Shown here: positions 1-12,900 of the stretch, piece by piece
How positions within the stretch are numbered: the stretch's first letter is position 1
How the letters are laid out: the number at the start of each line of letters is the position of its first letter
Assembly (NCBI RefSeq): GCF_000003815.2
Contig: NC_049991.1
Location: 5,489,822 to 5,553,821 of the forward strand
Source of the DNA: Branchiostoma floridae
Lineage: Eukaryota; Chordata; Leptocardii; Amphioxiformes; Branchiostomatidae
DNA length: 64,000 nt
Direction of reading: 5' to 3'
Notes under the pieces: generated by a model
Database searches by the model: none
Seen by the model: the letters and a program-made list of their open reading frames with translations, nothing else
What the model was told of the DNA's origin: nothing
Program-made: the position numbers and the translations under genes

Positions 1-937
1 GACCGTCTGCTGGCACATACAAGCATTCTAGTGTTCAAGCATGTAAGGACCAGGCATGTGACTCTGGTGCGATTTTTCTCCCTGGCTGCTTGAAATGAGT
101 CTGTTAACTTTTCATTTTCAAGAATAAGAAAGATAAATAAATTGTAGTACTCCTAGTATGCCATGTGACGTGCTACCAATAATTCTCTTTCTTTATAACA
201 CACACATACACACATGCACATAGGAGAGTATGGTCTATGAAACAAAAGATTAATTTTTGTTTTCTGAATTCACACTCCACTTTTTTGACCTTGGAATTGA
301 TGTTAACATTTCAAACATTTTTCTATCTATGGCATATATTTGCTCCTTTTGTAGCTACGATTAAGAGCATGGTTGAAAACTTTTTTTGTTTTTGGAAACA
401 CCTGATGTTTATCAAAACAACATGACCTTATTGGTATGCCAATCTAACTACACATATAAAGATGACAACTGAGTCTGAATTTGTAGGGAAACTGTATTGT
501 CTTTACAGGAGTATACATGTTTTGACTACCATCTTGGTTGCATGTGAAACTAACATAAGAACACAGCTTTACTCTGTGAGCTTCCATATGTACATGTTGC
601 ATGGCACATAGATACAATGTATCTGACCATTCAATTTAAATCAATCTCAAAAGCTAGTAGAAAAATGTAAAGATATAGTCAGAGATACTTGACTTTTTGT
701 ATCAAATCCTATGGTTTAAACATCGACATTCACAACTACACATTTTATATGCATGGTACCAGTATGCTGAGTATGTTTGATACAAATATATAGAAAATTT
801 GATACACAAGCTTATCAAGAAACAGTCTTTCATGTGGTAGTAGTTAAAGCAAGCTTGTACCATTTTTACTTGCATCTCATACAGATCTTTTTCTATTTGG
901 TCCACAAGTTGAAAATAAAGGTCCAACAAAATGTGTG
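1..937. other. downstream flank of NUP85
   Basis: AT-rich sequence beyond the NUP85 stop codon. It must include the NUP85 3' UTR, but I see no clear minus-strand AATAAA. I found no coding exon, RNA gene or transposon end here. Confidence 0.5.
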
Positions 938-3900
938 CTACTCCAGGCTCCCCTCAGACAGAATGGCACGTGCCAGGTTCCTCGCCAGGGCCAGTCTGAT
1001 CAGGTCCAGCTTCTGCTTCTCCACTTCCTGTTGACCCTGCAGAGGCATGATGAGAAACTCAGCATGACCCGGAAGTACAAAAACAACTGAAGGACAAGGT
1101 AGCAGAACACAGTTTTTGGCCTATGGGGATTTCTATAGTTAAGGGCCTCAAGGTGACTGTCTTCGACGCATTAAAAAATATAGTAGGGTGCACTTACTTG
1201 GAATACCAAATTTGGATATGTTTGAGTTGAAGGTACAAGCCACAAAATATTAAAAGACAAAAAAATGCTGTCAGCGTATCGTCTTCTCACGCCCTCTTTG
1301 AAATGCCCCTCTGTGGAGGTCACAGAACTGCAGCCGGCTCACGCTAGAAAGGCAGTTGCGTAATGGGGCGCATTTATACACAAAATAGAAAACTTTCACA
1401 ATCCAAACCAAGCAGTGTCAGAGTCGACACCTTCCGTGACCACGTAGCACAGTTTATATCTGGCTGCCCCTCAAATAAGGCTTTTTACCTCTCCTTCAAC
1501 AAGTTTATCCGTACTATTTTATGTACCCGCGTCATACTCCCTGGGGTTCGCCCACTAATACTTTGTTCTGCTACCACAATCCATGAGCCAACAACAAGTC
1601 ATGTTACATAGAAGCTAAAAAAAACTGTAAGTCTAAACAGTACCGACACCCTTGAAAAACATTCCCAATACCAGAACTTGAGATATCAAATGTGGAAGTT
1701 CCACTGCAGTACCGTAGCTAGCCACCAGGGAGCTCAAAATCTAAATAATTTAAGGTCTCCACAAACAAACATAAACGCATACACACATAAATACACACAA
1801 ACATACAAACACTACCAAAAACATAACCTTCTAGGCAAAGGTACTAAGATAACAGATTTGTCCATGCCTTGGTGGGCTTGAGCTGGGCGTCGCCAGGCTG
1901 GTCTCCATGGAGATATGCAGATGACCTGAAGGAGAGACTGATGTCCTCCAGACAGTTCATCAGCTCATATGTCTGCTGGGTGCTGAAGATGACCTGTAGG
2001 ACATTCACAACAACATTCAGATCTACAATCAGAACTGGCTGTCCATCACAATTCAAATAAAGAACACACTATTTCGCCTATGGGGATTCACATGGTTAAG
2101 GTCACCCCAAAGTGAAAAGACCCCAAATGCATCAAAATTTATATCAGGGTGCTGAAACGCAAGAGGGGAGAGTAAAACAGAAAGAAACAATATATACAAA
2201 TATCCTGACCGACCCGGGAATCGAGCCCGGGTCATCCAAATCACAACAGTAGCAGCCTAACTGATCAAGCCAAAAGCCTGACAGGCGTTTGGCATGGTTA
2301 GTTAGCGCTACTTGAACCCCCACTGTTACAGTGCACAAGAAATTTAATATGTTGAAGTTGCATCAAATAAATCTGTCCAGATATGCAGCTAATAATGCAC
2401 TCTTCAGTACAAACCTGATGTGATATGCCTTGAGGTAAACAAACAAAATTAAGTGTACAACTCAGACATCATCAGCAATAAAACAGAAGAAAATGTTTTC
2501 TTACTTCCTCAGACTCCAGTAGTGGGAGGGCATCAGTCAGTAATGTCAACCAGAACCTGCAGGAACAATACAACATTTCCTCAGGTATGGTTCATAACTT
2601 CATATACTAGTATATAGCAACTTCTCTCCAGGGTTAGACAAGTCCACTAGCCCGATTGTCCAGGGCAAGTGAAAGTGCTGTTCGGGCAAGTGCATGACCT
2701 ACCCTACTTGCCCAATCGGGCAAGTAAGATTTTTCCATTTAGTGAGATTTTGATATACATATACTTGTTACATTTTACAGTCATGACATCAAGCATTGGT
2801 CAACATAGAAAAATAGAGTCAATAGTAAGAATTCCTTTGCTGGAAGTGAAAATTCATAATTTTATGAAAGTGACATTTGAATTTTGGGCAAGTGAAAAAT
2901 TGGTTCGGGCAAGTAAATTGTTTGTGTGCTTGCCCGATAGGACAAGTGAATTTTAGATAACTTGTCCAACCCTGCTCTCTTTGCACCACTACCTAGCCGT
3001 CAAAAGAAGGAACATCCTTTTCTAACGGGCACAGCTCCAAATCAATAAGTATCACCAATCAAAATCAAGTTTCTATGGTCAAAATAACTGACATACTTCT
3101 TAGGAGCCATCCTATTGGTCAGGAGCTGCAGGAGGAGGTTGGCTGCGGACTTGAACTCCCACTCTTCGTGAAGGCGGTGGAACTCGCGGTATTTACCTAC
3201 AGGGATGACAGACAATAAACTTCCATTGGCTGAAAATCTAACCACTTTTCATATAACTTAAAATGACAATGTCTTCTCCTCTGCACATGACCATATTTGG
3301 TGGCATTTGCCGACCATTGGCAGGTCAACTTTATACGACCATATTTGGTAGTTATCTGCCTTACATCAGCATGTGTACTCTACATGACCATTTGTGGTTG
3401 TTGTGCACCAAATATTTGGTGCACAACAACCACATTACATGTATTCGCCTAACATTAGCATATATTTATCATTATGACCATATTTGGTAGTTATTCACCT
3501 CATATTAGCATATGCCCGCTACATAACCATATTTGGTAGTTGTTTGCCCAACATTACCATATGCCCCCTACATACAACTCCANNNNNNNNNNNNNNNNNN
3601 NNNNNNNNNNNNNNNNNNNNNNNNNNNNNNNNNNNNNNNNNNNNNNNNNNNNNNNNNNNNNNNNNNNNNNNNNNNNNNNNNNNNNNNNNNNNNNNNNNNN
3701 NNNNNNNNNNNNNNNNNNNNNNNNNNNNNNNNNNNNNNNNNNNNNNNNNNATTTGGTAGTTGTTTGCCTTACATCAGCATATGTCCTTGGTAGTCATTTG
3801 CCTAAAATTAGCATATGCCCTCAACATATGACCATATTTGGTAGTCATTAGGCAAACACTGGAATCTACCCTCTACATATGACCATATTTGGTAGTCATT

Positions 3901-6900
3901 AGTCTAACACTGGAATCTACCCTCTACATATGACCATATTTGGTAGTCATTAGGCAAACACTGGAATCTACCCTCTACATATGACCATATTTGGACGTTG
4001 TTTACCCAGAAATGTTAGCCTATCACTGAGCACCATGGCTGTGCCCAGGTTATCCAGCAGGTCCAGACTGGAGAACCCGCCCTTACTGCTGTACTCCGAC
4101 AGGAAACGGTCAGCAAGGAACGTCGCAAAAGACGCATCCTGGGACAGAAGAGACATCACACTCAAGGTCAAGTCTATGGAATACACAAATTTGTTTCAAG
4201 ACATTGCAAGATTTAGAGTAGTACTGACGATAATTTTATTTCACTATACAGTTTGGTAAAGGTAACAAAAAAGTGCAACAAGTAATACATAACTGACATA
4301 TGAAGAGAATGGTAGCAGCAAATAAACATTTGTGTTACATGTACCTTTGAACGGAGAGCCCATGACAAGGCTGAACCTAGTCTCTCATTCCGTAACGCTC
4401 GTACTCCCATCACCTTACAGATACTGTGAGCTGAAAAACAATAAAAGTTTATTATTCCATGCACAAACATTGTCTTTGTTAAGTGACATAACAAGCACAG
4501 CAAGACTTTTACTAACAATGTAGGGAAACTCTTAGTCGTCAATATGGCACGTTTGCCCATGGCATTGTGTAGTATAATAATACGTTGTTTGGCTCAAAGC
4601 CCTGAGTTCCAGTCCCCTCATATGCCCTGACATTGTGTCCTTGGGAAACACAACTTTCCTCACTTCACCCAGCAGGTGAAAATGAGTACCTAGCTTTGGT
4701 TCTGGACCTCCCTTTGATAGAGCGTTAAATGGACTTGTCCCGTGTTTGAGCAAACAAAAAAAACCTTGTACATTGTACTTACATATGTCCTTCATGTCTC
4801 TCTTCTCACACTCCCTCAGGACTTTTAGTGCCTTCTGTTCAGTCTGCAATGGTAGACGTTCCAGGTAGAACTCTAGGTAGTACCTAAGGGGGGAGGGGGG
4901 CACATATACTTATCAAAATATCATGCATGGACATTCAAGACTCAGGATCTAACATCCACAATACAGAGTTATTAGCTGAAATCATGAAAGTGTTGACTAA
5001 GACAATATCCATTACAAGAACGCAGCACATACTACTTGTGTAATCCTTGGTATGACAGGGCCAGGGATCAACTAACCAAATGCACCAATGACAAAGACAT
5101 AGGAGGTTATATCAGTAAGAACAGCAAAATTTAGACCAACTATTTTTTCCTTACCTTCCAAACTCAGGACAGTAGTCGAGATAGCTGGCCCCCACCTGCC
5201 ACAGACTGGGGTGGGACATCAGACTGGAGGCATAGTCTAACAACAGGAACTCTCTCAGGTTGGACCCGTAACTGCAGGAAACAGATAAGGGAAGCTGCAG
5301 TTTTATAAGGTTCTGCTAGGGAGCGCCAATGTCTAATCACTAAGTCTAACCATCCTTGGTCTAACGACAAAAGGTTTTTCTACGGTAGGTAGGGAAACAG
5401 GAAACAACAGATAAGGAAACAGATAGATAAAGAAAGCTTCACATATCTAGCACACACAGTATAGGAAAATATCTTGTAGCATGTTAAGGACACTTCTAAA
5501 ATGACCTATATCACTGTGAGGAGTGCCTTACTTGAGACTGTGTGACTCCAGTTGTCCACACTGGAACAGCAGGTCTGCAAGGTGTGCCACAAACCACCAG
5601 TTTCCCAGGAGAGAACTGTACACATACAGGTTCAACATTACTTACCCCGGTAATACTGGAAATCTCATATATTGCAATGGTAAAAGCTCATCAGGCCATG
5701 AGTCCATGACCTAACATTAAATTCTAAGAAATAAAAAAAACCTATACAACTTAGGGCAGTACCAAATGTTCCTAAAGCCCCGTTTACAAATCAAGATTTT
5801 AGCTCGGCCGAGTCTGCCATTTGTTCGTAGGCATCAGGTTCATGCCTCCTCGTAATTTAGAGCTTGCTGACACCTCGGCCGAGCTAAATTTTTTATTTGT
5901 AAACGGGGCTTAAGCATTTGCAAATTTTTATGAAATTTGTACAAATGTAAAGTAGTGACAAATGCACAACTTACTATGCAAAAAAATGCAAATCTCATGG
6001 GATATGCACTGTGTCACATTAATCAGTTTGGGAAGCGCATGAATTTTATGGCACATGCAGTCCTTTTACGCCAAACAACCGAACGCTGTGTGATTTGTGT
6101 GGCTTTCATACGTTTTGGGGCATAGTGATGACCACATTTTCCACAAAATTCTTTTAAATGCTTTGGCACTCCTAGTTACTCTATTCACAAGCCAATAAGA
6201 AATATAAATAAAAGAACAAGCTGACCTTGTAAACCCTTGTAAACCCTTATAAAGATTTGGTCTTATTGTCGGAGATACAAGTCAGTCTCTGTTTTCATCG
6301 TAAACAGAACAAAACACGCACAAACATGTGCTCGGCACGGGGAATCCCCGACCTTCAAGTTCTCGATCGGCGGAAGAATAAAACGTTCACATAAGAGGTG
6401 TTCGACGTAAAAACAACAAGTATACCTTTGCTTCCTTTTGATATGAGTTTTGAGCCCGCAAAATCTCCAAAAACGGCAGTAATTTTCGGGGCAAAATAAC
6501 GCTGCAAAAATGGCGGTCTGAGTTGTTGTTTATCCTAAGCCAATCAGATAGCTAGCTGCCCCTGACGTCACAGATCTCGCGAGATTTTGTTGCGAGAGTT
6601 TACGATATTTTCGCCGCCATTACCGCTAGTTACCTGCACAATGTTTTTCGTCATTTCTCAACGCAAATTTCTCGATCTTTGGAAGGTTTTAGATGATCTA
6701 CAAGTATAGTGCAACATAAAAGAGAATATATACAAGTTCTATTTTTTTCCAAGTCCAAGAAGCGTTTCCAGCCGTTCCGGTTTTAACCGGACTTGAACCG
6801 AAACTTATTTACAAGTCTAGTGCCGGGTTCGGCGCGGCGTAGTTTGATAGCGGTAAATAATTTATGACAATTACGCTCATTTTTCGCCGTGAACATTAAA

Positions 6901-9900
6901 GTCACGTGACAAAATCACATGCCGCGGTCGTTTTGGCACTGTTTGGGTAACATGCGGTCGCCTTTAGTGGCGGTCGAAGTCGCGTTGGACAGTGGTCGTC
7001 ATATACAGAAATGTTGATGCTTACGTCTATGGGAAAATTCAAGGGACCGCTTTTCAGCGGTCGTAGTGGACAGTGGGTCGTTATGCACAGGTGGTCGGTA
7101 GACCAGATTTCACTGTAATAACAATCGAATGTGTGTTTTAATTAGGATATTTACGATACCTGCTCTCCTTGATCACTTGGTGAAGGTCAAATTCTATTGC
7201 AGCCAGTAGGATGTTATCTAGGGGTCCTAGCGTGGCATGGCCATCGTAAGCATCAATACATGCCTGAAAAAAATAAAATAAACAAAGGATGAACACTTAT
7301 TCTTTTAGTATAAATTGGTACAGCAATGATCCACCTAGCATTTTCTAGCTCATAGCTCTTCTAAAATGCAGTTGTGCACTCTGTAGGTTGTGAGTTCAAT
7401 CCCTGACCGATTCATACTGTAAATGCATTTAAGTTCGCGGGGATTTAATTTCGCGGTAGCAGGAAAAAGGACTTTTCGCGGTGGATTTAAGTTGGCGGTT
7501 ACACCATAGACTGCAGTCTAATACCATAGTAGAAAAATGTTCGCGGTGGTTTTAAGTTTGCAGTGAAGTGGTCGCCGCGAAAACCGCAAACATTAATCCA
7601 ACGCTAACATTTCTGCATTTACAGTACCAAAGACTTTAAAATTGGTACATACTGCTTTCTCTGCTTAGCATTTGGGAACGCGTGTGGTAGTTGAACACAC
7701 ACCACTACCGGTGGACTAGCCCCATGCTGTAGTGATTGAACAATGCTGTGTGGCCCAAGGGCTATTGAAATGGAGATGGGTGCCAACCTATGCACAATCT
7801 GGTGCTGGAAGGACTTAAACTTTCCAGCACTTGTCCAGGGCACTAAACATTTCTTGCAGAAAGAAGCGTTCCCACCTTGACGTGATACTGCAGATCGAAA
7901 GCCTTGACAGTGGGGTTACAGTACAGCAGTTTGGAGACTAACATCCGGTACCAGGTCTCGGTCAGGTCTCTGGGGATGGAATAAGGAATGGAATATGTGT
8001 AAAAAAAAAATACATAGACAAATCCTTGTTGTCCATTAGCAGAGAGAAGATCTAGTCATCAAACCACAGTAAAATATTTTTCATTGTTTAGTCAAAGCTG
8101 CATTTCATAGCTTGACATTCTTGGTGCATATGCGCTTTTGTGCACTCAAAATTGAGATTGTTACCTCATTTTTGCATCTAGATATGTGTGTGCAGTTACG
8201 TACATTAAGGTACTATTGTTAACTAGTAGGCAGCATATTCTTCACAGTTGGGCATCAGAGAAAAAGAACTAAACCTTTGTTTGTTCAAAAAATCTTTACT
8301 TGATAGAATTTCAGACACAAGTTCTGAGGAGAGACAGTGAGGCTTGTAATGAGGTTTTAAAATTATCAAAAATTTTGGAATATTCTTTACAACGGTCACT
8401 TTTATTTCTTGTGACTGAGGGCTTACAGATTTACTTGACAATTAAGTCCTCCTTCAGACTTACTTAAGTTCCAAGAAGACATCCTCATCTCCACACAATA
8501 TCTGTAAAATAAGTGAAAGAAAAGCCACGTTTAAAGGCAAGATTGAAGTTCAATAAAACAAATTTCCTTAACAGTAACACATTGTGAATTGTGAATGATC
8601 CCTTGTTGATGACTCACTCTACATATGGTCTCCAGGTTCTTGTTTGTGTTGAACTCTCCCTCCGAGTAGCGCCGGCGACATTCGTCCTGCCAGTGGCGCC
8701 ACTTCATATCAAACTCCGCCAGAGACTGGCCCGTATACAACTGGAAAAAAGTACAAAAAATACTATGGAACTGGAAAGCAGTTACTGGTACTGCAATTTA
8801 AACACAGCTATCTTGCGTTTTCAACGTGAAAACTTGAGTTTTCAAAGGATATCAACATGCAAATTGCTGGTGATTTGCATACTAGTTATTCTATGACAGA
8901 AACAGAGCTTTCCCATTGGCTAATGCTAGATCTAGTTATTGTCTAAATATGCTGTTGGATAATAAGGCTTCTCCTAACAGACAGTGTAAAATATCATTTG
9001 AAATCCATAAAACAAGTTTTATTTAAAGATGATTGTTCTACTTACTGTGAAGAATGGCATTTTTCTGAGGAGCTCGTCTATGCTGGCATATTCCTGCATG
9101 AAAGAATGTATGAATTGGTGTCTTTACTGGCACAAAAATACCGGTAACAAGGTTTCTACATAGGGAGACAAAAAGCTAGATTATGATACTACATTGTATC
9201 ATGATTAGGGGTGGGTACCGGTACAAAAAATTTAGGTCCAGGTCCGGTTCAGGTCCAGAGGATCAGGTACAGGTCCGGACCTGAACCTGGACCTGATTCA
9301 GTATGTGAAAGCATGTGAATGGAAGATACTGAAAAAATGGTCTATTTTGCTACAAAGAAATCTGTTTTGTGGAGTATTCGACTCCCACTGGTGTTTTAAA
9401 ATCCTACAAGGCTAACTGCCTCTGTACGATTAAAAATAAAACTTGGTAGAAATGACTATAGGATCCACTCTACTTCGCTATTGTTATTTTCTTCAACAGG
9501 TAAGCCCTAAGATGTGTTAATTCCTGATTATATAATCTGTTTATTTTCCAATAGGTCCAACATCTGGTCCACCAAATTTTTTCAGGTCCGGTTTTTCCGG
9601 ACCGGTCCAATAAGAAAAAACGTTTTTGCCCAGCCCTAATCATGATGTGTTTGAGAACAAATTTAACCATACAAACATTGATTATGATATCCAAACAATC
9701 ATACAATGCAGTAATAAGTTAGCACTATTGTACTTACATCATACACATCCATACTTCTGGTCGGGTCCAGAGACAGAAGCTTTCTTGCTTCATCACCTCT
9801 GCCCTGAAGAACATATAAGTAGATCTGGAAAACAAAATAATCAATTTATTAAATCATCATATCATCAATATTTTACAGCTTGATAAAATGTTAACTACAT

Positions 9901-12900
9901 GTCTCTGCTTTGGAAATGATCATGGGCTTGTTATATCCATGATACCACTTATGAAATTATGAAGTATGTGTTACTATAATTAAGTCAGGGTTGGACAAGT
10001 CCATTAGCCCGATTGTCCTGGGCAAGTAAAAGTGCTAATCAGGCAAGTGCATGTCCTACCTCCCTTGTCCAATTGGGCAAGCAAGATAAGAGAGACAGTT
10101 TGATATACTTTTTACCCTTCACAGACATGGCATCAAGCAATGGTCAACACAGAAAAATAGACCCAATAACAAAAGAATCCTATTGTTAGAAATGAAAATC
10201 CATAAAAAAAATGTCATTTAAATTTTGGGCAAGTGAAAAGTTAGTTTGAGCAAGTAAACTTTTTATGTACTTGCCCGATCGCATAGGACGCAAGTGAATT
10301 TTAGAAAACTTGTCAATCTCTGTATGCAGGGCTCGAAATACTGGGTGCATGTGCACCCAGGTGCACCCAAAATTGGAGCTGTCCAACCAATTTTTTTCTG
10401 TGAGTGCACAGGGTGCACCCAAATATTTTCTTACGTTTATGTATGTAAAGATATCAAAGTATATTAGTATACATCATATTCTTGACATCTAAGTTCACAA
10501 AGATGATAAAAATGTCTGTCATAGTATTTGTTTAAGAATTTGATAGCTTGTAACTAAGTTTTATTAATAGTTTATTACTTAAATTTAAGTGGTGCACCCA
10601 AAAATTTTTTGGTGCACCCAATTTTTTTAGCTGGGTACACCAGTGCACCTAATCCCCAAAATGAATTTCGAGCCCTGGTATGTGATATTTTCCATTGCTA
10701 TGGAAGAATGAGATTTGATACATACAGCTGACCAGTAGCTGTCATGTAAATGTGGAGTGTCTGAGGTCGTTGCCTCCCTGGCGTATCCATCAGCTTCATT
10801 GAAGTGCCACTTTACCCAGTCTAGCAGCTGGGCTAACACAACGCCACCTAGCAACACAGGAGAAAAGTACACCTAACAGTCAGCATGCCAAGCCATCTAA
10901 AACAGCAATTATTAGATAGAGAGAATTAAACACTTGCAAATTCGAATACCGGATTCAGACGTTGCAATTGCTGTTGTTACAATTTTTTGTTTGGAGGTAC
11001 AGTCAAACCTGTCTATAGCAGCCACTCAAGGGACCGGACAAATTTGGCCACTATAGACAGGTGGCCTCTGTATAGAGGTGGCAACTTGTAGATAAAATAC
11101 CCAAGGGACTGACAAAAAGTGGCCACTATGGACAGGTGGCCCCTCTGTAGAGGTGGCCCCTAATACAGGTTTGACTGTACCAGATTTTCTCTCAACTTCT
11201 GGGGCATTGAAAAGTTTGTTTTTCTGTATCTGTGTCTGTATCTGTATCTATATAGCCGGTATAACCACCCTTCAGCGTAAAACACCAACAGACTTCTTTT
11301 GTTCGAATTTTTGTCAAATTGATGTTCTTAAGGAATAAAATTGTTGGCACAGGTTAAAACAGAGTAGTTTGGCAATTAAATCGGTGATTTCCGACCTGGG
11401 TATGACATAAATGAAACACAACATGGTGTATTCTCTCTATGTACAAGATAAGAAGCGCCACCTGGTAGACTCTCCACGAATAGGATCTCACACAGACTCC
11501 AGATGAGCTCCACCATGCTGTAGATCTCCACCTGCAGACCGTATTCCTCAGCTGTCACATCATCACGCGCAGCTTCCTCTGCTTGTTTCAACTGCATCAG
11601 GCACGCCCTGATCACCGAGCGGTACTTCCGACTGAAGTTCGACAGTCTGTGTAAACAGTAAACAACAACAAGTAAACAACCTCCGCCTGCTTCAGCTACA
11701 TCAGGCACGCCCTGATCACCGACCAGTACTTCCGACTGAAGTTCGACAGTCTGTGTAAGCAGTAAACAACAACAGGTAAACATTCAGCATGGTAATCCAT
11801 GGTCTAGTGAACACCTATGCATTGCCAATGTGCATACTTTTTTTCTCACCCCTTTTTATTTTTCCTCACATACTGTTAAAGGTTTTCAGTTCACAGGGAT
11901 CTAATTTTGCTGTAGAGAGAAAATAGAGAATTTTTGATGGCCTAAAATTTGCATTTGCAAGCAGAGGACAGAGCTAGCATATTTTAAGTTTGCAGGAAAG
12001 AGGTGAACATAAATTCATTGAACAGATGCTTTGGTACCAGGCTATATTTTTCATCCTTTCTAATAAGTCAAATAAGAGTCTAGATTACTAACCATACCAG
12101 ATTTTAAGACAAAATTTCACAAACAATTGAAAATAATGGAAGGCTACAGTGAGAAAGTGTAAGATAACTGATGGCCCAACTTACTGAGGTTTCCTGTTGG
12201 ATGTTGTACTTGTAGTGTCTGGTTGGTGGTGTTGAAGGGCCACAAAAGTTCCTACAACAACAAGTACAGTAATTGATTAACATGTAGGTTCAGTAAAAAG
12301 TGGCAACTGAGAATAACCCATGTATTACATTGTGTACGGATGAATAAACTCTGTTTAAAGTGCATAATAACGATAATGTGATTATATTCTGCATGTATTT
12401 CACTATCTGATAAGAATATGAAATTGGCGTACAGAGAATCCTCCTAACGCCCGGTCCCCAACGGCACTACCTTATGGGGCCCTGCTGTCCCAGGCCCTAC
12501 CTACGGGTATTATGATTGTCGCCACAAACAAGCTGTCAACCAATCAGAGAACAGGCCTTCCTTGGGCTTGTTGTTGTCGCAAGCTGTCTCGCAAAGGCCG
12601 CTGGGAAGCTATCAGCCAATCATGTTACGTATTACCATGACTTTGTTTGCTCACCATGCCAACGCCCGATCCCCAACGGCTGACTGCCCATATAAGGGCA
12701 AGCTCATTAATATTCATAAGCAAGGCACCCCTAATAACCGAATACTGTGGCTGATTTGTCAGGGTTGATATCATAGGCTTTGCCGTGATTGTCAACCCTG
12801 AGTGTGAGGGTGGTACAGAGCAGTCTGGACAGAAAGAGTGGACCTGGTCCGGGCAAATCGCCCATGATGATGATGATGTAATGATTCAATCTATTCTGTA

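Noticed and set aside
2205-2290. tRNA-like T-arm and B box
   Set aside because: The acceptor stem and anticodon arm do not form a full tRNA. The surrounding repeat structure shows a SINE.
3270-4005. Regular repeats considered as a CRISPR-like array
   Set aside because: The units are contiguous tandem copies with no unique spacers, in an animal intron.
6880-7130. GGTCG-rich stretch ending TTTCACTGTA near NUP85 exon 12, considered as a MITE
   Set aside because: It resembles the GGTACAGTCAAACC family in word use, but I could not find a matching inverted left end.
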